Origin: Dyadobacter jejuensis
GTDB taxonomy: Bacteria; Bacteroidota; Bacteroidia; Cytophagales; Spirosomataceae
DNA: 64,000 bases
Assembly: GCF_003149085.1 (NCBI RefSeq)
Contig: NZ_QGDT01000002.1
Location: forward strand, 124,001-188,000
Reading direction: 5' to 3'
Below are positions 9,040-17,634 of this stretch, piece by piece. The position numbers and the translations under genes were made by a program. The notes beneath the pieces are model-generated. The model was not told where the DNA came from. It ran no database searches and saw only the letters and a program-made list of their open reading frames with translations. Each line of letters begins with the position of its first letter. The first letter of the stretch is position 1.

Positions 9040-9774
9040 TTATTTAGAGACGATTGGCTTCCATTTAATATTTCTAAACCACACGGTACTCCCCCAATCT
9101 TGCAAGCCTATTCTTCCTGTAAAATCTCCTTTGGCAATGGGCGCCTGATTAATTTTACTATTGGCCATTTTCTGTTTCCATTCCGGGCTACTCAACCGAT
9201 GCTCTTGTATCATAAACCCATTTTGATAGACCGTTAGCTTGTCATTTTTGAGTATAAAATGAATGCTATTCCATTCCCCCACCGGGTTGATCTCCCTCAA
9301 ACGGGCATTGGCCACGCTAAAGAAATCACCGGCCCTATGGGTGTTCTCCTTGGCTCCATCATAAATCTGATCGTCGAGTACCTGTAGTTCTAGGCCAGTA
9401 GTGTAAACTTTGGGGTAGCGTTTTTCTTCCTTAACAAAGAAAAATATGCCACTATTGGTATATTTCTCCACCTTCCACTCCGCCTTAAATTCGAAATCGC
9501 CTTTTATAATTTGATCGGTAACTAAGTCTCCGCCGTTTGGCGCCTTATTACCCGCCCTTACCGGGACCGACAATTTCAAAGCACCCGTTTCTACCTGCCA
9601 GTCCTTCCCTGGCACTCCTCCTCCATACACATGCCACCCCTTCAAACTGGACCCATTAAAAAGCAACTTCCAACCTTCGGCAACTTCGCTGTTACTCAAC
9701 TTGTTGGGAATCTGGGCCTGAACAGCCGTCACCCATAACACAACCAATAAACTACTAAAAATTCTACCACTCAT
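9040..9774 (-). CDS. Secreted DUF1080 (3-keto-disaccharide hydrolase family) protein
   Basis: 244 residues. A signal peptide is visible (about 1-20, ending in VQAQ). The rest is one DUF1080 jelly-roll domain with the typical opening 'EGWKLLFNGSSLKGWHVYGG' and the blocks 'GIFFFV', 'GEWNSIHFILK' and 'GRIGLQDWGSTVWFRNIK'. The family is now linked to hydrolysis of 3-keto sugars and is abundant in environmental Bacteroidota. It acts in the periplasm or outside. No sugar dehydrogenase is adjacent, so the substrate is open. Confidence 0.88.
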   Translation of the reverse strand: MSGRIFSSLLVVLWVTAVQAQIPNKLSNSEVAEGWKLLFNGSSLKGWHVYGGGVPGKDWQVETGALKLSVPVRAGNKAPNGGDLVTDQIIKGDFEFKAEWKVEKYTNSGIFFFVKEEKRYPKVYTTGLELQVLDDQIYDGAKENTHRAGDFFSVANARLREINPVGEWNSIHFILKNDKLTVYQNGFMIQEHRLSSPEWKQKMANSKINQAPIAKGDFTGRIGLQDWGSTVWFRNIKWKPIVSK

Positions 9775-10261
9775 CTTATCTAAAAATTTATAAACACTAC
9801 AATTTAAACATTTATAAACAATTATTAGACATTCGGTTGTTAGAGCTTATTAGAAATCCACAGACTCGGCAGTATCAATACCACTAAAGTTATATTGGAG
9901 TAAACTTATCGGGACGATTAGGTATTGCTGTTGGCTGTCGGCATTGAGCGGCCAGATTTCCCCAAAAAACGATTAACTAGCTTATCGCTGACAGACCCCT
10001 TGCCAATGGTGAAAATGCATCTAAAATATCATTCCTATTACGGTCTAGTATTCAAATCCTATTCTACCGGGCTGCCTGTTTCAGATCATGAATAATAAGT
10101 TAGCGTGCAACACGTAAATAATTTGCAAGATATAATCAACGTAACGCAATCCCGTAAACGTACCAGATCCGATATAATTGAAGTCTAGACCCTTAGAAAC
10201 CTTTAGGCCGAACCTCTACAGATTAAAAAGGATAGAGAGATGCAAAACAATATCGACTCCG
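9775..10261. other. Intergenic region without a recognised gene
   Basis: About 490 bp between the DUF1080 and maltose phosphorylase genes. Close to the DUF1080 start is a direct repeat of tttataaaca (about 9788 and 9811). I see no open frame with protein-like character, no tRNA and no clear promoter box. Confidence 0.4.
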
Positions 10262-10297
10262 TACCCATAGTACTTATTTTATGAAGTACTATGGGTA
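10262..10297 (-). terminator. Perfect 13-bp hairpin after the maltose phosphorylase gene
   Basis: The arms tacccatagtact (10262-10274) and agtactatgggta (10285-10297) are exact complements around a 10-nt loop, 12 bp past the stop codon at 10309. There is no T tract, so it may act as an mRNA 3'-end stabiliser as much as a terminator. Confidence 0.55.
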
Positions 10298-10308
10298 GGA
10301 GATTTATA

Positions 10309-12630
10309 TTATAATTCAACAGTTTCGGTCTTCCCTGCGCCGACGAAGAGTCTTTGACCATACAACAAAAGACTAAGGTCGACTTCAGAAATATTTTGGA
10401 CCGATACGGCCGCCTTAGTCACTCGTACCGACAAAAGGCTGCCCCGATAACCGATCCTAAAGGTGTAAGCTTCCCACTGCTCAGGGATATAGGGCTGTAG
10501 CAGCAATAAGCCGTCCTGGGTCCTCTGGCCAGCAAAGCCCTTTACAACGCTCATCCAAGTCCCAGCCATGGACGTGATGTGCAGGCCATCTTCCGTATCA
10601 TTATTATAGTCGTCGAGGTCGAGGCGTGCCGTTCTCAGGTACATTTCATAGGCCTTTTCTTTAAGTCCTAGCCTAGCCGCCAAGATGGAGTGCACACATG
10701 GAGACAGGGAGGACTCATGGACGGTCATGGGCTCATAAAATTCAAAATTCCTACGAATCTCGTCTTCCTGAAAATCCTCTTCGAACAAATATATACCTTG
10801 GAGCACATCGGCTTGTTTGATAAAGCAGGACCTTAAAATACGATCCCAGGACCATTTTTGGTTGATAGGCCTATGCTCTGCTATATCGTTGACATGGAGC
10901 AGTTCTTTATCCAAAAATCCTTGCTGTTGTAAAAACACCCGGCGATGTTCATCGTAAGGAAAATACATATGGTCTACAATATGCCGCCAATCGCCCATTT
11001 CGCCATTCAGGTCAAAATTGGTTTTAAAAATTACTTCATTCAGCCGGCTGCTATTCGTTTCCCAAAGCTTATTAATGACCGTTAACGTGTATTTTAGGGT
11101 CCAAACGGCAATGTAATTGGTATACCAGTTATTATTGACGTTGTTCTCGTACTCATTGGGACCGGTTACGCCCAGCATTACATACTTCTCTTGCTGAGTG
11201 GACCAATGAACCCTTTGTTTCCAAAAGCGAGAAATCCCAATTAAGACCTCTACCCCCAGTTCATTCACGTAGGATTCGTCGCCTGTGTAACGGGTGTAGT
11301 CATAAATCGCAAAGGCTATGGCCCCGTTCCTATGAATCTCTTCGAAGGTGATCTCCCACTCGTTATGACATTCTTCACCATTCATGGTCACCATGGGGTA
11401 CAGCGCAGCCCCATTGTCAAAGCCTAATTTTTGAGCATTCTCTATGGCTTTTTCAAGATGCTTATAACGGTAAACAAGGAGGTTTCTAGCCACCTTACTA
11501 TCGGAAGTAGCCAGGTAGAATGGAATACAATAGGCTTCTGTATCCCAATAGGTGCTACCTCCATATTTTTCACCCGTGAAGCCCTTAGGCCCTATATTAA
11601 GGGTTTCATCTTCGCCGGTATACGTTTGCTGCAGATGAAAAATATTGAAGCGAATTCCTTGCTGAGCGGCTATATCACCTTCTATAATGATATCGTTTCG
11701 CTCCCATTTCTCTGCCCAAGCCTGTATATGTTCGGCACGCATCTGCTCAAATCCTTTTTCATATACCCGATCCAGATATGCCTTAGCTTGGTCGCGTAGC
11801 AACGCTACCTCACCAGTAGTAGTCGACAGATTAACGGCATATTTATAGACTATCAGCTCCTGGCCCTCTTGTACCTCCATAGTCACGGTCCCGGCTACGT
11901 ACTTTTCATTTCGAATAGGCAAGGCTTGATAATCCTTCTTCAACTCATTGACTTTGACATCGAAGCGCATCCCAGTAGCGACCTTAAACTGCTCTACTCC
12001 GTAGGGGTTGGGCTTGGTTTCCATCACCAAATACCCTTCAGAAAAGCTGGTTTCTCGATGGAGTTCATTCCAGAAAGATTCGTCGTAGTTGGAATCCCGG
12101 TTAAACACATTACCGTCCAAATAGGGAGTGACGGTGATAGGCCCATTGAAGTTGAGCGGGGTAACACTGTACCGTATGGCGGCGGCACGGTCGTCGGCCA
12201 TGCTGCAAAACCGGCTGGAGCTGATCCTTATCCGACGCCCTTCCGACATGACCACCGTAGCCGTACGCTCGAGGATACCCTCCTTCATATGGAGTACTCT
12301 ACGGAAATCTTCTATCATTCCTTTATGAAGATCTAAAGTCTCCTCCCCTATTTTGACGTCGATCCCCACCCAGTTACAGGCGTTTAGTACTTTGGCAAAA
12401 TAATCAGGGTAACCGTTTTTCCACCAGCCTACCCGAGTCTTATCGGGGAAATAGACCCCTGCCACATAATTACCCAATAGGGTCTTGCCTGAATAGGCTT
12501 CTTCAAAATTCCCTCTTTGTCCCATGCGCCCATTTCCTAGGCTCATCAGACTTTCCGAAATCTCATTATGAGCTTCATGGAAACCATCTTCCACAATACA
12601 CCATTCATCTTGCGTGATATAGTTCTTCAT
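10309..12630 (-). CDS. GH65 maltose phosphorylase
   Basis: 773 residues, usual length for GH65 phosphorylases, and no signal peptide, so cytoplasmic. It converts maltose and phosphate to glucose and beta-glucose 1-phosphate. The N-terminal beta-sandwich starts with the typical 'GFHEAHNEISESLMSLGNGR'. The (alpha/alpha)6 barrel carries YWDTE (361-365), HNEWEITFEE (422-431) and GPNEYENN, where Glu493 is the expected general acid; 'LHITSMAGTW' lies near the phosphate site. The HNEWEITFEE block matches maltose phosphorylases better than trehalose or kojibiose phosphorylases in my memory of the family; specificity is therefore likely but not proven. The adjacent beta-phosphoglucomutase, which uses its product, supports it. 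Confidence 0.88.
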   Translation of the reverse strand: MKNYITQDEWCIVEDGFHEAHNEISESLMSLGNGRMGQRGNFEEAYSGKTLLGNYVAGVYFPDKTRVGWWKNGYPDYFAKVLNACNWVGIDVKIGEETLDLHKGMIEDFRRVLHMKEGILERTATVVMSEGRRIRISSSRFCSMADDRAAAIRYSVTPLNFNGPITVTPYLDGNVFNRDSNYDESFWNELHRETSFSEGYLVMETKPNPYGVEQFKVATGMRFDVKVNELKKDYQALPIRNEKYVAGTVTMEVQEGQELIVYKYAVNLSTTTGEVALLRDQAKAYLDRVYEKGFEQMRAEHIQAWAEKWERNDIIIEGDIAAQQGIRFNIFHLQQTYTGEDETLNIGPKGFTGEKYGGSTYWDTEAYCIPFYLATSDSKVARNLLVYRYKHLEKAIENAQKLGFDNGAALYPMVTMNGEECHNEWEITFEEIHRNGAIAFAIYDYTRYTGDESYVNELGVEVLIGISRFWKQRVHWSTQQEKYVMLGVTGPNEYENNVNNNWYTNYIAVWTLKYTLTVINKLWETNSSRLNEVIFKTNFDLNGEMGDWRHIVDHMYFPYDEHRRVFLQQQGFLDKELLHVNDIAEHRPINQKWSWDRILRSCFIKQADVLQGIYLFEEDFQEDEIRRNFEFYEPMTVHESSLSPCVHSILAARLGLKEKAYEMYLRTARLDLDDYNNDTEDGLHITSMAGTWMSVVKGFAGQRTQDGLLLLQPYIPEQWEAYTFRIGYRGSLLSVRVTKAAVSVQNISEVDLSLLLYGQRLFVGAGKTETVEL

Positions 12631-12654
12631 TTTTCTATGGTTTTCAATGTCATT

Positions 12655-13329
12655 TTACCTCCTAATACGTTCAAATCCCAATGCTTCGGTTAAAGAAGCA
12701 AGTTGCAATGCTTCGAAACCAGGAAGCACCATATCTGCCTCACTAAGCACATCCACTTGTCCTATTCCAACGGTTTTCATCCCTGCGGCATTCCCTGCTT
12801 GCACCCCTGCCAATGCGTCCTCAAACACGATGGTAGCTGCCGGGTCCACACCAAGTTCTTGAGCCCCTAATAAGAACACCTGTGGGTCTGGCTTCCCTTT
12901 GGTCACCCGATTGCCGTCTATTAGGGCTTCAAAAACGGGGGTCATCTGTAGACGTTCCAGTATCAAGGGGGCATTTTTACTGGCCGAACCCAGCCCTATT
13001 TTTATATCGTTATCTTGTAATTCCTTAAGAAAATCGTGCACTCCGGGTAATGCATCCGAAGGAACGATCTGCTGACATAATTCCAGATATCTTTCATTTT
13101 TTATCGTGGCCTGAACCACCCTTTCCTCCATCGGCAGGTCTACCTCCCCCAGTTTCAGTATGATGTCGAGGCTTTCCATACGACCTATCCCTTTCAAAAG
13201 TTCATTCTGTTCTAAGGTCAAATCGAATCCATAACGCTGGGCCAGCTCTCGCCAAGCGATATAATGGTACTGGGCAGTATCGACAATAACTCCATCGAGA
13301 TCAAAAAGGCAAGCTTGTAGTGCAGACAT
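12655..13329 (-). CDS. pgmB: Beta-phosphoglucomutase
   Basis: 224 residues of the HAD superfamily. The nucleophile motif FDLDGVIVDT has Asp10 and Asp12. A C1-type helical cap follows (about 15-90), including LLKGIGRMESLD. Motif II is GLGSASKNA and motif III/IV is 'GKPDPQVFL' with IVFEDALAGVQAG. It interconverts beta-glucose 1-phosphate and glucose 6-phosphate, feeding glycolysis with the product of the maltose phosphorylase whose start lies 24 bp downstream in the same operon. Confidence 0.93.
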   Translation of the reverse strand: MSALQACLFDLDGVIVDTAQYHYIAWRELAQRYGFDLTLEQNELLKGIGRMESLDIILKLGEVDLPMEERVVQATIKNERYLELCQQIVPSDALPGVHDFLKELQDNDIKIGLGSASKNAPLILERLQMTPVFEALIDGNRVTKGKPDPQVFLLGAQELGVDPAATIVFEDALAGVQAGNAAGMKTVGIGQVDVLSEADMVLPGFEALQLASLTEALGFERIRR

Positions 13330-13387
13330 ATCATTTCAATTTTAATATCTTGCAAAATAGTGAAAGAACAACATATATTAATATTCC

Positions 13388-13422
13388 TTTGGCAATATCG
13401 GAATAATGTCTTTTTATTTTTG
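13388..13422 (+). promoter_or_regulatory. Candidate promoter of the GH13 gene
   Basis: TATTTTTG at 13415-13422 matches the TAnnTTTG -7 consensus, with a TTTG at 13388-13391 as a possible -33 box. The spacer of 23 bp is at the long end. It lies in the 141-bp divergent region shared with pgmB, about 50 bp before the GH13 start. Confidence 0.4.
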
Positions 13423-13470
13423 GCGCAAACCATCGCCATTAGGCCTTAAACAGTAAATTATACTCATACC

Positions 13471-15216
13471 ATGACCCTAAGAAATAAAGATAAGTTTATA
13501 ATATACCAAATATTCACACGTATATTCAGCAATCAAAACACAACCAACCAATATTCTGGGGACCTAGCAGTAAACGGTTCGGGTAAGTTCAACGATATCA
13601 ACCATGCTGCGCTAAAATCCCTGCAAAAATTCGGGATAACCCATGTATGGTATACCGGGGTTATAGCCCATGCAAGCCTTACCGATTATAGTGCCCATGG
13701 CCTCCCTGCCGACCACCCCCTCATCGTAAAAGGAAAAGCCGGATCGCCCTATGCCATTCGAGACTATTATGACGTAGATCCTGATTTGGCCGAAAATATT
13801 GAAAACAGAATGCAAGAATTTGAGGATCTCGTCGAGCGGACACACCAACAAAATCTGCAGGTGATCATCGATTTTGTCCCCAACCATGTGGCTCGCTCCT
13901 ATCGGTCCACGGCCCGCCCCAAGGGCGTAAAGGACTTTGGCGAAAACGACGACGTGACCCAAGGATTCCACCCTCAAAACAACTTCTACTATATTCCTAA
14001 CAAGGAATTCATCGTGCCAGAGGGCCCCGAACCCCTCGTAGAAGTACAGCATCCTTATCATGAAGTACCGGCCAAAGCCACTGGGAACGATGTATTTAGT
14101 GCTCAACCCAGTGCTTATGACTGGTATGAGACGGTCAAACTGAACTATGGCGTCGACTACCTGAATCATCGCAGTACTCACTTCGACCCCATACCATCCA
14201 CTTGGCATAAAATGTATGAAATCCTCGCCTATTGGACCTCCAAAGGAGTCGATGGCTTTCGCTGCGACATGGCAGAAATGGTTCCCGTGGAGTTCTGGGG
14301 CTGGGTGATACCGCAAATCAAGGAGTTGAATCCCAATATACTATTTATTGCCGAAATCTATAACCCTTCCTTATACCATCAGTATATTGCTCAAGGACAT
14401 TTCGACTATTTATACGACAAGGTAGGCCTTTACAACACCCTAAGACCCCTTATGGAAGGGCGTGGGGATGCCAATGACCTAACGCGTATCTGGCAGCAGG
14501 AATCGGGAGATATCTCGGAGCATATGCTTCGGTTCTTAGAGAACCATGACGAGCAGCGAATTGCCTCCGAATTTTTTGCTGGCGACCCCTGGATAGCCGT
14601 GCCCGCTATTACACTAAGTGCCACGATGCATACCGGCCCATTTATGCTATATGCAGGCCAGGAGCTGGGTGTTAACCCCCAAATAGCCGAAGGATTTCAG
14701 GGACACGACGGCCGAAGCACTATATTTGACTATTGGGGAATCCCCGAAATGCAGGAATGGATTAACGGTGGCCAGTTCAACCTTCGAAAAATGAAGAAAG
14801 GCACCAAGGAGCTACGAGCATTTTACGCAGAATTGAACCAGCTGATTACCTCTCAAGAAGCGATTCATTCGGGAGCCTTTTACGACCTTCAGTACGTCAA
14901 TATTAACGGGCAAAGTCGAAACTATGATGGATCCAGACTATACTCCTTTTTACGGCATACTGATCATCAAAAACTCCTATTAATTTTTAATTTTGACCGA
15001 CAACAAACCTTTCAAACATCGGTAAAAATACCTTATCACGCTTGGCACGAGGTAATGGGACTGGACCAACCGGAGCATTATACTTTACAGCCTATATTTC
15101 GAAATGAAGGAAAAAGTGAGCGCATAGAGGCCACAGGCATCATTGAGGAGGGTATTGACCTCAAGCTTCAGCCTTTGCAGGTATGCATTTTCATGATTGA
15201 AAGAAAAAAACAGTAA
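13471..15216 (+). CDS. GH13 alpha-amylase-family glycoside hydrolase
   Basis: 581 residues, without signal peptide, so probably cytoplasmic. The four GH13 regions are present: DFVPNHV (134-140), GFRCDMAEM with nucleophile Asp266, FIAEIYN with acid/base Glu295, and ENHDEQR with Asp360. The catalytic barrel runs to about 470 and an all-beta C-terminal domain follows. It likely hydrolyses or transfers alpha-glucans, giving maltose for the divergent maltose phosphorylase operon. Exact subfamily (alpha-amylase, neopullulanase, glucanotransferase) is not resolvable here. Confidence 0.85.
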   Translation: MTLRNKDKFIIYQIFTRIFSNQNTTNQYSGDLAVNGSGKFNDINHAALKSLQKFGITHVWYTGVIAHASLTDYSAHGLPADHPLIVKGKAGSPYAIRDYYDVDPDLAENIENRMQEFEDLVERTHQQNLQVIIDFVPNHVARSYRSTARPKGVKDFGENDDVTQGFHPQNNFYYIPNKEFIVPEGPEPLVEVQHPYHEVPAKATGNDVFSAQPSAYDWYETVKLNYGVDYLNHRSTHFDPIPSTWHKMYEILAYWTSKGVDGFRCDMAEMVPVEFWGWVIPQIKELNPNILFIAEIYNPSLYHQYIAQGHFDYLYDKVGLYNTLRPLMEGRGDANDLTRIWQQESGDISEHMLRFLENHDEQRIASEFFAGDPWIAVPAITLSATMHTGPFMLYAGQELGVNPQIAEGFQGHDGRSTIFDYWGIPEMQEWINGGQFNLRKMKKGTKELRAFYAELNQLITSQEAIHSGAFYDLQYVNINGQSRNYDGSRLYSFLRHTDHQKLLLIFNFDRQQTFQTSVKIPYHAWHEVMGLDQPEHYTLQPIFRNEGKSERIEATGIIEEGIDLKLQPLQVCIFMIERKKQ

Positions 15217-15302
15217 TTACCAGCTTTCCTTGGCAAGCTTTTATAGTGGTGTGGAGAATACGGTGAGGACCTTGGCCATAGGTATTGATTACTCTTCCTC
15301 AG

Positions 15303-15316
15303 CATGAGTACTCATG
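15303..15316. promoter_or_regulatory. Perfect 14-bp palindrome upstream of the DUF1460 gene
   Basis: catgagtactcatg is its own reverse complement and lies 85 bp before the DUF1460 start, in a gene-free 184-bp spacer. It could bind a dimeric regulator. This rests on symmetry alone. Confidence 0.25.
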
Positions 15317-15400
15317 ATCCTATTGGCCGTCCTGAAGAGGCGTATTCATGTGGGTTATCGGAGATGAACTTTGGTTTTATAAGGCTATAAAATAAGTAAA

Positions 15401-16264
15401 ATGAATCGAATAAATTATCTGACCCTTCCTTATGCAGGAAGATGGTCGACCCTCTTGTCTATTTTTCTTTTGGCCTCCACCGCGGTGGCACAGAACGAGA
15501 TTCAGCAACAATTTGAAAAAAAGATGGACCTGCCCAACACCGGGGACATAGGCTTGGAAGTGCTCCGGATGGCCGAATCCTTCTTGGGAGTTCCCTATAT
15601 GGCACAAACCCTGGAAACAAACAAAACAGAAAGGCTGGTCTGTAAGCTCGACGGCCTCGACTGTACCACCTTGGTCGAATCCACCATAGCCTTGGTGGTG
15701 GCTAAGGAACAAAATAAAAGCTTAGATGACTATAAGAGGGAATTAAGGAATCTACGATACCGCAAAGGCGTCATTGAAGGCTATGCTTCCCGCCTTCATT
15801 ATGTACTCGATTGGCTTTACGAAAATGAGAACCGTGGACGGCTCGAAGACATTACCGAGCGACTTGGCGGTGTCCCCTTTAAGAAGGAGATAAACTTTAT
15901 GAGCAACCATGCCAACTTATACCCTGCCTTGGCCCCATCGGAAGTGTGGAAAAAAGTAAAAAGCCAGGAGGCAATTATCAATACTAGAAAGCATTATTAT
16001 ATCCCCAAAAACGACATTAAAAGAGCGGAAGCTTCCTTAAAAAATGGCGATATCGTCGCTTTTACCTCGACGATAGACGGCCTGGATTGTAACCATATGG
16101 GGTTAATTACCAAAATCGGTAACCGGGCTTATTTACTACATGCCTCCTCCACCGAAAAAAAAGTGATACTATCCAAAGTACCACTGGCAGAGTATACCTC
16201 GTCGGTACCCAAACATTCCGGTATTTTGGTGGCGCGATTAAAGGAGATTATAGACAATGAATGA
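15401..16264 (+). CDS. Secreted DUF1460 protein (N-acetylmuramoyl-L-alanine amidase-like)
   Basis: 287 residues. A signal peptide spans about 1-30 (ending STAVAQ). The DUF1460 domain carries a Cys in 'LDGLDCTTLVEST' (about residue 86), which in this papain/NlpC-P60-related family is the likely nucleophile. A second 'DGLDCNHMGLI' block near residue 228 supplies the conserved His, and 'YLLHASS' follows. Family members cleave or bind muropeptides in the periplasm. The stop overlaps the start of the MscS-channel gene by 8 bp, implying co-translation and a link between wall metabolism and osmotic release. Confidence 0.8.
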   Translation: MNRINYLTLPYAGRWSTLLSIFLLASTAVAQNEIQQQFEKKMDLPNTGDIGLEVLRMAESFLGVPYMAQTLETNKTERLVCKLDGLDCTTLVESTIALVVAKEQNKSLDDYKRELRNLRYRKGVIEGYASRLHYVLDWLYENENRGRLEDITERLGGVPFKKEINFMSNHANLYPALAPSEVWKKVKSQEAIINTRKHYYIPKNDIKRAEASLKNGDIVAFTSTIDGLDCNHMGLITKIGNRAYLLHASSTEKKVILSKVPLAEYTSSVPKHSGILVARLKEIIDNE

Positions 16265-17321
16265 AGTAATAGAACTACTGAATTATAAAAACAGCCCCTG
16301 GCTGGGAATACTACTGGCCCTAATGATAGGCTTGGTGATCAGCTACAGTCTGATAAAAGCCATAAAGGTTACTGCCAACAGGAAGGACTGGCCCTTGATA
16401 AGGGTCATTCAACGAAACCTAACCAATGTCCTTTATTTTTTTATTCCTTTAGCTATCGAAACCGCTGTCACCAAGGCATACGCCCTGGTGAATACCGATT
16501 ATCAAATTCTACATGCCCTTAGCAAAGTAGCTCTGATAGCCGTTAGCACCTGGCTGGCCATCCGTATTGTAATCATCATTGAAAAATACCTCATTCAGAA
16601 GCTCGATTTTGAAAATGAAGATAACCTGCATGCACGTAGGTTATTCACCAAAATCAAGTTTATTAAGCGGATGGTTGTCATCATTATGATTATCATAGGG
16701 ATATCGGTACTATTAATGAGCTTTGAGAGTGTTCGACAATATGGAGTCGGTATACTGACTTCTGCAGGAATAGTGTCTGTAATTATCGGTTTTGCCGCTC
16801 AAAAATCTTTGGCCAACTTACTTGCGGGTATTCAGATTGCCTTTACACAGCCTATCAAAATCGATGATGTCGTCATCGTAGAAGGCGAATGGGGCCGTAT
16901 TGAAGAAATAAACCTGACCTATGTTGTAGTCAATATATGGGATATGCGCAGGCTGGTATTGCCCATTACCTATTTCGTAGACAAGCCCTTTCAAAACTGG
17001 ACGCGAAATGATAGCGCCCTGATAGGTACAGCCTTCTTTAGACTCCACTTCAAGACCGACGTCCCGACCCTTCGCAATCAGTTGCATATCATCCTTAAAG
17101 AGACGCCCCTATGGGATGGCAAAGTTTGGGCACTTCAGGTCACCGACACCAAGGATCAGTATATGGAGGTAAGGGCTATCATGTCCTCCCGCAACTCCTC
17201 GCTCACCTTCGATCTTCGCTGCCATGTACGCGAAAAACTTATTGAGTTCATCGTACAGAACATGCCCGAGGCCATGCCAAAATTCTTCCTGGAAGGCACC
17301 AGTCATCCAGACCAGCCCTAA
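16257..17321 (+). CDS. MscS-family mechanosensitive ion channel
   Basis: 354 residues. Three or four membrane helices occupy about 15-165, followed by the pore helix 'GILTSAGIVSVIIGFAAQKS' and the MscS beta domain ('LLAGIQIAFTQPIKIDDVVIVEG', then WGRIEEINL). The C-terminal alpha/beta domain is present; there is no cyclic-nucleotide or periplasmic extension. It opens under membrane tension and protects against hypo-osmotic shock. It overlaps the DUF1460 gene by 8 bp. Confidence 0.9.
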   Translation: MNEVIELLNYKNSPWLGILLALMIGLVISYSLIKAIKVTANRKDWPLIRVIQRNLTNVLYFFIPLAIETAVTKAYALVNTDYQILHALSKVALIAVSTWLAIRIVIIIEKYLIQKLDFENEDNLHARRLFTKIKFIKRMVVIIMIIIGISVLLMSFESVRQYGVGILTSAGIVSVIIGFAAQKSLANLLAGIQIAFTQPIKIDDVVIVEGEWGRIEEINLTYVVVNIWDMRRLVLPITYFVDKPFQNWTRNDSALIGTAFFRLHFKTDVPTLRNQLHIILKETPLWDGKVWALQVTDTKDQYMEVRAIMSSRNSSLTFDLRCHVREKLIEFIVQNMPEAMPKFFLEGTSHPDQP

Positions 17322-17331
17322 ACCAAAAATC

Positions 17332-17634
17332 GGCTTCCAGAAGCCCGGAAACCAATTTTTACTTACTACTCACCTAACTCAATTCAAATAATTGAATGTT
17401 ACTTTTTATATTTTCAAATAAATATATCAGCAAAGGAATAGAACCAACCTGCGTATCTTAATCGCCGGCCCGATCGGCTTTCGTTGATATGCTATATTAA
17501 TATCAGAAGAGGAAATAGGGACTCGAAACGGCGTCAATCTACGCTCCCTCTCTTCGCTATCATAGAGCAATAACTTATATAACAAAGAACCAACTGAGGG
17601 GTTAAACTGCCATTAATCCAGAATTAAAAACGTG
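17332..17634. other. Intergenic region; weak hairpin, no gene seen
   Basis: About 300 bp between the convergent MscS and histidine-kinase genes. A short stem ggcttc/gaagcc (17332-17345) 10 bp after the MscS stop, followed by AATTTTT, may be a weak terminator. The rest is A/T-rich and shows no coding character. Confidence 0.35.

Noticed and set aside
11869-12336. 155-codon open frame antisense to maltose phosphorylase
   Set aside because: Shadow of a conserved GH65 N-terminal domain; no protein-like signature.
13612-14316. 234-codon open frame antisense to the GH13 gene
   Set aside because: The GH13 frame has all four catalytic regions; the antisense frame shows no motifs.
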